This document shows, in pieces, positions 6,140-10,681 of a DNA stretch of 10,681 nt. The stretch is from JBBTYG01 sp964418085. Lineage in GTDB: Bacteria; Patescibacteriota; Minisyncoccia; UBA6257; 2-01-FULL-56-20. How positions within the stretch are numbered: the stretch's first letter is position 1; every line of letters starts with the position of its first letter. A model generated the notes under the pieces. It saw nothing but the letters and a program-made list of their open reading frames with translations, ran no database searches and was not told where the DNA came from. The translations under genes were made by a program, and so were the position numbers. The stretch covers positions 1-10,681 of the forward strand of contig CAYQKB010000035.1 of the NCBI GenBank assembly GCA_964418085.1, in the 5' to 3' direction.

Positions 6140-6266
6140 AGTCTGTGGAAAGCACTTCCGACTAAATTATATTAAGTTTTAGGAATTCAACGCGCTTGCG
6201 CCCGTGGGCGAAAGCTACGAATTCCATATGTATGACTTAACAAGCGGAATCCTACCTCCACAGACT
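6140..6266 (+). ncRNA. Candidate rod-shaped structured RNA, family not recognised
   Basis: Five nested helices stack into one long rod. They are P1 6140-6149 with 6257-6266 (10 bp), P2 6156-6160 with 6245-6249 (5 bp), P3 6172-6178 with 6234-6240 (7 bp), P4 6182-6188 with 6219-6225 (7 bp) and P5 6194-6202 with 6207-6215 (8 pairs plus one G-A mismatch, loop CGTG). The asymmetric bubble between P2 and P3 has 11 and 4 bases. The plus strand is slightly favoured because pair 6178/6234 is a U-G wobble there and a mismatch on the other strand. A weak promoter precedes it and no coding frame is apparent. The shape recalls 6S-type rods, but I see no diagnostic sequence. No clear plus-strand terminator follows, so the 3' end is uncertain. 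Confidence 0.45.
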
Positions 6267-6300
6267 CCGGTCTTTCCTATCGTATGGCGTGCGGCCTAAA

Positions 6301-6346
6301 ATTAAAAAACCACCGATCCTCGACTTTCGTCATTGATCGATGGTTT
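6301..6346 (-). terminator. Intrinsic terminator of the P-loop gene
   Basis: A 12-bp stem (6307-6318 with 6335-6346) pairs completely on the minus strand, where position 6313/6340 is a G-U wobble; on the plus strand it is a mismatch. Inside, GAC-GAAA-GTC forms a second small helix with a GNRA tetraloop. A T-rich run follows on the minus strand (complement of 6301-6309). The stem base overlaps the stop codon of the gene it ends. Confidence 0.85.
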
Positions 6347-7688
6347 AGTGACTGGTTTTGTGATAGTACATCCTCCGTGCAACGTCTCGCTCCAAAGCGA
6401 TCTCCGGCAGTATGCCAAAGAGCAACACTGCGGCGAAAGCACGAACGAAAGGATCGTCCGGCCGAACAAGCCGCTCAAATCCTCTGCATGGCGTGTGCTT
6501 GCGGGCAAGACCGAACATCACGTGCTCAGGGTCTATCTCTTGACGATCACGCAATAACGACCATTTCTGGCCGCTTGGAATGATTGCAGAAATCGGAACA
6601 CCGATTTCTTGAAAAAAGGACTTCCACTCAAGGAATCTCTCCTTGGAATTCTCCAAAATGATCGCAGTGTCTCCAATCGCGGATGTGATTTCGGTGATAG
6701 CGTCCGGCGGACCTCCGGGAAGGTCGGCAATTATGATATGCGATCCGTTCTGTCTTTCCTGCAGACTCGAGAGCGCCTCATATGCAAGGTCACGCGTCCA
6801 CTGCTGCTTATGAGGTTGCACTAAGTGCGACTCGCGACCGATTCCGAAGAGAATGGCATTCAAAACCGGGCTCGCAAAGTCCATATCGCACGGCAGAATC
6901 TTCAGGGAAAAATCCCGCCAGTCGGATTGCTGAAGCAACTCTCGCCGCATGTCGCAAAGTGCCCTGAATAAATTTGCGACAAACGTAGTTTTGTCCATAT
7001 TCTTCGACCCACCGACCAGGACTACGAATTGTTCGTCTGCCAAACACGTGAGGCGTTTTTCACTCAAGACGACGGAAAATGGGTTCGTTGCGAGCGCTCC
7101 TCCCCATGTACTTGCGTCGGGCAGGAATGATTTCCACTGAGTGCCCAACTGAATCACTCGTTTATGTCCCGGAAGAGAATGCAGTAACGGCTTTTTGCGA
7201 GACATCGCCGCAGGCACCAGTATTGGCAAATCTTCGAGAAGAGGATCAATGTTGTTCCGAAGGCAAAACGTGAAACTTCGAGCAATCACGTTCAAAATTT
7301 TCCAGGGAGATTCCTTGCTAGTCATCACCCGGAAAAGCGCATCTACATCCCTCCGTTTTCGAATGTCGAGATCATAGACTAAGCGCGAACAGAATTCAAG
7401 AAGTTTGCCGAGCGTCGCCTCCTGTTGTTTTTTTGTCCCTCCTCCGTCATTCAAAAAGAGGCGGCGAATCTTTTTCTTGATCTCGCGTGGCAGAATACCC
7501 CTGATGTAGAGTATGGAGGGGTCATGTGCCGTCGGAGCGTGTACTGCCGAACCCCTGCCCCAAAAATAAGATACGGCGGTTTTGTGGGTGATCTCTCCCC
7601 TGAGCGTGCACAAAAAATATTGAAATGCATGCAGCGGGTGGATGGGGAACGGAACGCGTACAACTTTATACACTTTCTGTGTTTTCAT
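6345..7688 (-). CDS. Predicted P-loop NTPase-like protein, function unknown
   Basis: A 447-residue protein I cannot assign to a named family. The C-terminal half looks like a P-loop NTPase. A beta strand FVVLVGG leads into GSKNMDKTTFVANLF (227-241), a Walker A-like loop in which the usual Gly before Lys is Asp232. CDMDFASP (267-274) follows, and then a hydrophobic strand with HIIIADLPGG (317-326), which resembles the Walker B region of the SIMIBI class (MinD/ParA, MobB, Clp1-like). The N-terminal half (about 1-200) is basic, rich in Arg/Lys and unrecognised. No signal peptide or clear membrane helix. The ATG has the only good Shine-Dalgarno in the window, AAGGA (7695-7699) with a 6-base spacer. 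It is divergent from the small ORF and MASE1 sensor. It could be a nucleotide-dependent regulator or a kinase-like enzyme; both are guesses. Confidence 0.7.
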   Translation of the reverse strand: MKTQKVYKVVRVPFPIHPLHAFQYFLCTLRGEITHKTAVSYFWGRGSAVHAPTAHDPSILYIRGILPREIKKKIRRLFLNDGGGTKKQQEATLGKLLEFCSRLVYDLDIRKRRDVDALFRVMTSKESPWKILNVIARSFTFCLRNNIDPLLEDLPILVPAAMSRKKPLLHSLPGHKRVIQLGTQWKSFLPDASTWGGALATNPFSVVLSEKRLTCLADEQFVVLVGGSKNMDKTTFVANLFRALCDMRRELLQQSDWRDFSLKILPCDMDFASPVLNAILFGIGRESHLVQPHKQQWTRDLAYEALSSLQERQNGSHIIIADLPGGPPDAITEITSAIGDTAIILENSKERFLEWKSFFQEIGVPISAIIPSGQKWSLLRDRQEIDPEHVMFGLARKHTPCRGFERLVRPDDPFVRAFAAVLLFGILPEIALERDVARRMYYHKTSH

Positions 7689-7733
7689 ATCATATCCTTT
7701 TCACTTTTAAAGTTTATCAATGAGCATATCGCG

Positions 7734-7762
7734 AGCGTACCATCCAACAATATATGAGTCAA
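7734..7762 (-). promoter_or_regulatory. Possible promoter of the P-loop gene
   Basis: On the minus strand TTGACT (7762-7757), a 17-base spacer and TACGCT (7739-7734) form a promoter with a good -35 and a poor -10. It lies about 45 bases upstream of the ATG with Shine-Dalgarno. Confidence 0.35.
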
Positions 7763-7791
7763 ATTAAACCATGTTTTATATAACTAGTGCC

Positions 7792-7947
7792 ATGCATCAA
7801 AAAATAAGCGCAGTCACATCGTATCCCGAAAATGCAGTTGACTTTTTAGCACGAATGAAAGCAGAATTAGGTAATCTGGTACTGGCACATGATATAGAAA
7901 ACCGACTTCTGTGGAAAATACCCTTGGTAAAAACCATCATTCGATGA
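7792..7947 (+). CDS. Small hypothetical protein coupled to the sensor gene
   Basis: A 51-codon frame starts at ATG 7792 (MHQKISAVTSYPENAV...) and ends in TGA at 7945-7947. That stop overlaps the preferred ATG of the downstream MASE1 sensor as ATGA. The product is mixed charged and hydrophobic, probably helical, with no signal peptide and no family I recognise. Its main support is the overlap, which is typical of translational coupling, and the otherwise unexplained open stretch upstream of the sensor. AT-rich TATATAA (7777-7783) just before it could be a -10 without a good -35. It could be a small regulator of the sensor or a leader peptide; it may also be spurious. Confidence 0.45.
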   Translation: MHQKISAVTSYPENAVDFLARMKAELGNLVLAHDIENRLLWKIPLVKTIIR

Positions 7948-9950
7948 ATACAATTCTCGTGAAAAACGAAAATCGAATACGGCCGCTTTCTTCTCCCCTT
8001 ATCCAAATCGTAGCTCTGATTGCAATACTTACCGTCCTCTACTTTATAGCCGGAAAATTCGGCCTCCTTTTTGCAAAAGTGAATCAAAGCGTTTCTGCTA
8101 TCTGGCCGCCAACAGGAATCGCTCTCGCATTCGTGCTGATGTTTGGATACCGCCTGTGGACCGGAATATTTTTGGGCGCCTTTCTCGTTAATTTCACCAT
8201 GACGGGTTCGCTTTTAACATCGGTCGGCATTGCTTTTGGTAACACCCTGGAAGCACTTGTGGCGGCGTACCTTATAAACAGATTTGCGGACGGAACTGAA
8301 TTTAAAAATAGTGTGGGAAATACCTTTCGTTTTATCATGTTTGCAGGTATAATTGCCCCCGTAATTGCTGCCGTCATCGGATGCCTTTCACTTCTTTTGA
8401 CGGGCTTTGCCGTGCCAAACACGTTAAACTATGCACTATTTACATGGTGGCTCGGCGACGGCACGGGCGCGCTTCTCCTCACGCCTCTTATTATTTTATG
8501 GCGAAGATTAAGCGATTTTAAATCGTTAGAAAGTCGGGCTGTTGCAACAGAAGTATTTTTTGCGCTGCTTTTTATATTTGTCACGGGGCTGATTGTATTC
8601 GACAACCTCGTACCGGCTCTCCGAGATTATCCCATTGCATTCATAATAATTCCTCCTCTCATGTGGATTGCAATCCGACTCGGCAGGCGAGAAGCCATGA
8701 CGGGAATCTTTATTCTAAGCATCCTCGCAATTCAGGGTACGCTCTCTGGGCATGGCGAGTTTGCCCACTACCCCATCGAAAAATCTCTCGTATTCCTTCA
8801 GGTATATCTTGCGGCCGTGGCAGGAAGTACGCTCATATTTTCTGTTCTTGCATATCAAGAACGCAGAAATCGCAAAAACCTGGCAATGAGCGAAAAGCGT
8901 TTTCGATCTCTTATTGAAAATAGTTCTGACGCCATTGCCCTTATAGACATTCAAAGAACGATCCTATATGCAAGCAAGTCAATTCTGCGACTTCTCGGAT
9001 ATACCCCAGAGGAACTTGTGGGAAAACCCAAATGGGATTTTATTCATCCCGAAGACAGGGAACGCTCCGGCCGCACCCTTAGCGACCTTGGCTCATTGGA
9101 TCCCGGCTCAATCTGCACTATCGAAGTCCGCATGATACGAAAAGATGGAGAAATACGATGGATAGAAATGGTCGGAGCGAATGCACTCACAGATCCGGCA
9201 GTAAACGCGATCACTCTCAATCTCCGGGATATTACAGAGCGGAGAGAATTCGCGAACACAAAGAGTAATTTCATCTCGACTATTTCACACCGGCTGCATC
9301 CGCCTCTTTCGCAAATCGAAACGTACATAAATGCCCTCGGCAAGAGTAAAAGTAAATTTTCGCAGCTGGACCAGAAATATATAGAAAAAATAAATTCCGC
9401 AAATCAAGAAGCAATAACATTGAATAGCGATCTTCTCCGGCTCATGCGCATCGAACTTGGAACCATAATGATGACGCCAAAAGTTATTGACGCGCGGAAA
9501 ACAATGAATAGCGTCTTCCGGGAATTTATCCCCCAAGTTCAATCAAAAGGAATTTCCATCGAGCGATTGTATCCGCCCGGACCGGCTTTCTTTACCATTG
9601 ATGAAAATCTGGCCATTCTTGTGCTAAGACGCCTCCTTTCCCAAATTATAGAGTTTACACCCCGAGGAAATAAAATCGGAATCCAGATTGTGAAGCGCGA
9701 ACCAGAAATATTCATTTTGATATCATACCCCCATGCGTCCCTGCCTCACTCCGATGTAAAACAGTTAAATTTCAAACTCCCGATGTCAAAGTTCAAAAAC
9801 ACTGATGACAGCGATCTTCCCCTGGGGTCATACACGATGGAATCGCTCATAGAGCTCATGGACGGAAAAATACGATTTGAACCGCAAGAACAGGGTGGGG
9901 AAATACTCTCACTATCCTTTCCCGATAAACCAAGGGCATACTTCCGTTAA
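7944..9950 (+). CDS. MASE1-PAS membrane sensor with degenerate histidine-kinase module
   Basis: From ATG 7944 the protein has 668 residues; a GTG at 7911 would add eleven. About 19-305 is a MASE1-type membrane sensor with eight or so helices and SAIWPPTGIALA, NTLEALVAAYL and WWLGDGTGALLLTPL. A PAS domain follows at about 314-436 (FRSLIENSSDAIALID, GYTPEELVGKP, IHPEDRE, RDITERR). The HisKA-like segment has FISTISHRLHPPL: the phospho-acceptor His449 is present, but the usual acidic residue after it is Arg450 and the Thr is Pro453. In the ATPase-like domain (about 545-660) the N-box Asn residues are replaced (RLLSQIIEFTP, Gln567 for the Mg-binding Asn), the DxGxG motif is absent and the GxGLGL loop is reduced to LPLG. 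It is probably a pseudokinase that signals by shape or binding. No response regulator gene is near. The second ECF sigma gene starts 56 bases downstream. Confidence 0.85.
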   Translation: MNTILVKNENRIRPLSSPLIQIVALIAILTVLYFIAGKFGLLFAKVNQSVSAIWPPTGIALAFVLMFGYRLWTGIFLGAFLVNFTMTGSLLTSVGIAFGNTLEALVAAYLINRFADGTEFKNSVGNTFRFIMFAGIIAPVIAAVIGCLSLLLTGFAVPNTLNYALFTWWLGDGTGALLLTPLIILWRRLSDFKSLESRAVATEVFFALLFIFVTGLIVFDNLVPALRDYPIAFIIIPPLMWIAIRLGRREAMTGIFILSILAIQGTLSGHGEFAHYPIEKSLVFLQVYLAAVAGSTLIFSVLAYQERRNRKNLAMSEKRFRSLIENSSDAIALIDIQRTILYASKSILRLLGYTPEELVGKPKWDFIHPEDRERSGRTLSDLGSLDPGSICTIEVRMIRKDGEIRWIEMVGANALTDPAVNAITLNLRDITERREFANTKSNFISTISHRLHPPLSQIETYINALGKSKSKFSQLDQKYIEKINSANQEAITLNSDLLRLMRIELGTIMMTPKVIDARKTMNSVFREFIPQVQSKGISIERLYPPGPAFFTIDENLAILVLRRLLSQIIEFTPRGNKIGIQIVKREPEIFILISYPHASLPHSDVKQLNFKLPMSKFKNTDDSDLPLGSYTMESLIELMDGKIRFEPQEQGGEILSLSFPDKPRAYFR

Positions 9951-9956
9951 ATAGTG

Positions 9957-9982
9957 TGAAATAAGATAGCTGTGCATACGTC
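9957..9982 (+). promoter_or_regulatory. Possible ECF-type promoter of the second sigma gene
   Basis: TGAAAT (9957-9962), a 16-base spacer and CGTC (9979-9982) parallel the TGTAAT-16-CGTC before the first sigma gene. The same gap holds CATAC three times (9975, 9982 and 9991) and a TGATCAC direct repeat across the start codon (9997-10003 and 10008-10014). The gene could also simply be read through from the sensor. Confidence 0.25.
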
Positions 9983-10006
9983 ATACATTGCATACTTGAT
10001 CACTGC

Positions 10007-10528
10007 ATGATCACAAAACAAAGGCCGCAACAACAGGTAGTAGCCACGGCGCACCACGACTTTCAAAAAGGGCTTAATCTCCATGCATTCTTCCGAGTAC
10101 ACGAGAAGTCGCTTGGCGAAGACTTGGTGCAGGATACCTTCGTGAAAACATGGAACTACCTCATAAAGGGAGGAAAAATTAATCTCATGAAAGCATTCCT
10201 CTATCACATCCTCAACAATCTCATCGTTGACGAATATCGAAAACACAAAGCGACATCGCTCGATGTGCTTCTCGAAAAGGGATTTGATCCAAGCGCAGGC
10301 GACACCGGACGCATTGCCGACATCCTGGACGGAAAAGAGGCCCTGCTATTGATACATAAACTCCCGGAACCATATCAAAAAGTAATACACATGCGCTACG
10401 CGCAAGACTTATCACTCGAGGAAATGTCTCTCATCACAGGACAGAAAAAAAACACCATCGCCGTACAAGTACATCGGGGGCTTGAAAAACTTAAAGTGCT
10501 CTACAATAACGCACAGCTAACTGCGTGA
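10007..10528 (+). CDS. ECF-type RNA polymerase sigma factor (copy 2)
   Basis: A 173-residue paralogue of the protein at 4941. It has the same layout: region 2 with GEDLVQDTFVKTWNYL and FLYHILNNLIVDEYRKHK, linker with SLDVLLEKG, and region 4 with LSLEEMSLITGQKKNTIAVQ. The blocks FLYHILNNLIVDEYRKHK and KATSLDVLLEKG are identical in both copies. Differences gather at the N-terminus, in the linker (about 94-104), at a few region 4 positions (for example VIHMRYAQD against IMRMRYVQD) and at the C-terminus. The pair probably arose by duplication and may recognise similar promoters. It lies 56 bases after the sensor gene on the same strand, so it may be co-transcribed with it. No small membrane gene follows this copy, unlike copy 1. 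No Shine-Dalgarno is seen. Confidence 0.9.
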   Translation: MITKQRPQQQVVATAHHDFQKGLNLHAFFRVHEKSLGEDLVQDTFVKTWNYLIKGGKINLMKAFLYHILNNLIVDEYRKHKATSLDVLLEKGFDPSAGDTGRIADILDGKEALLLIHKLPEPYQKVIHMRYAQDLSLEEMSLITGQKKNTIAVQVHRGLEKLKVLYNNAQLTA

Positions 10529-10536
10529 AACTTTCC

Positions 10537-10640
10537 GCGGACTTTGTCTCGCCGAAGCCGAGCTACTGCAAGGCGAAGGTCTCCTTCGCAAACCTTGGCG
10601 GACTGTGTCACGCCGTAGGTTCGCTTCGGCAAACCGAAGG
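10537..10640. repeat. GC-rich imperfect tandem repeat with hairpins next to a tRNA
   Basis: A 21-base unit at 10537-10557 recurs at 10598-10618 with about four differences (shared core GCGGACT.TGTC.CGCCG), a period of 61 bases. Each unit is followed by a hairpin: 10573-10579 with 10583-10589 (7 bp, loop TCT), and CTTCGG with CCGAAG around CAAA near 10624-10639. There is no T-tract, so these are not evident terminators. They resemble degenerate intergenic repeat elements. Confidence 0.55.
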
Positions 10641-10681
10641 CGGAAGCGGGAGGATTCGAACCTCCGAGAGGATTTCTCCTC
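10641..10681 (-). tRNA. tRNA-Ser, 3' half, cut by the window end
   Basis: Read on the minus strand, the visible part holds a long variable arm GAGGA-GAAA-TCCTC, a T-arm with stem GGAGG/CCTCC and loop TTCGAAT (10649-10665), the 3' acceptor strand CGCTTCC (10648-10642) and discriminator G (10641). A long variable arm with G at the discriminator position indicates serine rather than leucine. The next bases read CCT, so the CCA end is not encoded. The anticodon lies beyond the window. Confidence 0.82.

Noticed and set aside
6262..6278. Small hairpin AGAC-TCCG-GTCT followed by TTCCT as a terminator for the rod-like RNA
   Set aside because: The stem is only four pairs, the T-run is poor, and it would compete with the strong P1 helix.

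Overview
The window looks like a chromosomal segment of a Candidate Phyla Radiation (Patescibacteria) bacterium, most likely of the Parcubacteria group. The grounds are a secreted protein ending in the peptidoglycan-binding domain style common in that group, two ECF sigma factors of the compact CPR type, near absence of Shine-Dalgarno sequences (one clear exception, at 7695-7699), short intergenic gaps and tiny membrane proteins. TGA is used as a stop and TGG as Trp, so the genetic code appears standard. This placement is inference from protein style, not from a marker gene.

Left part (1-4700), all coding on the minus strand. A PurC-PurE fusion (221-1693) has a strong sigma70-type promoter (TTGACC-17-TAGAAT) and its own terminator. 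Back to back with that promoter is a plus-strand promoter (TTGCAA-17-TATATT) that would drive a roughly 150-nt structured RNA (1861-2013) ending in an intrinsic terminator. Then comes a tight three-gene minus-strand set: a secreted DUF3494 (ice-binding-like) protein with a C-terminal peptidoglycan-binding domain, a GlsB/YeaQ membrane protein and a YggT membrane protein. A soluble PAS protein with a coiled-coil tail follows.

Middle part (4700-6350). A regulatory intergenic region carries a perfect 8-bp dyad and repeated TGTAATA motifs. It precedes an ECF sigma factor, which is followed by a 43-codon Lmo0937-family membrane protein. A bidirectional terminator separates these from a convergent YHS metal-binding protein. 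Next is an AT-rich stretch with three DnaA-box-like sequences, then a rod-shaped nested inverted repeat (6140-6266) that looks like a second structured RNA, then the terminator of the next gene.

Right part (6345-10681). A minus-strand protein with an aberrant P-loop is divergent from a two-gene plus-strand unit. That unit is a 51-codon small ORF overlapping by ATGA a MASE1-PAS membrane sensor whose histidine-kinase module has lost key catalytic residues. A second ECF sigma factor, a close paralogue of the first, follows. The window ends in GC-rich imperfect repeats and the 3' half of a minus-strand tRNA-Ser.

The most interesting reading is a signalling island: a degenerate sensor kinase without a visible response regulator or anti-sigma factor, bracketed by two nearly identical ECF sigma factors and a stand-alone PAS protein, with small stress-type membrane proteins and two unassigned structured RNAs nearby. 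That the parts work together is a hypothesis from gene order only.
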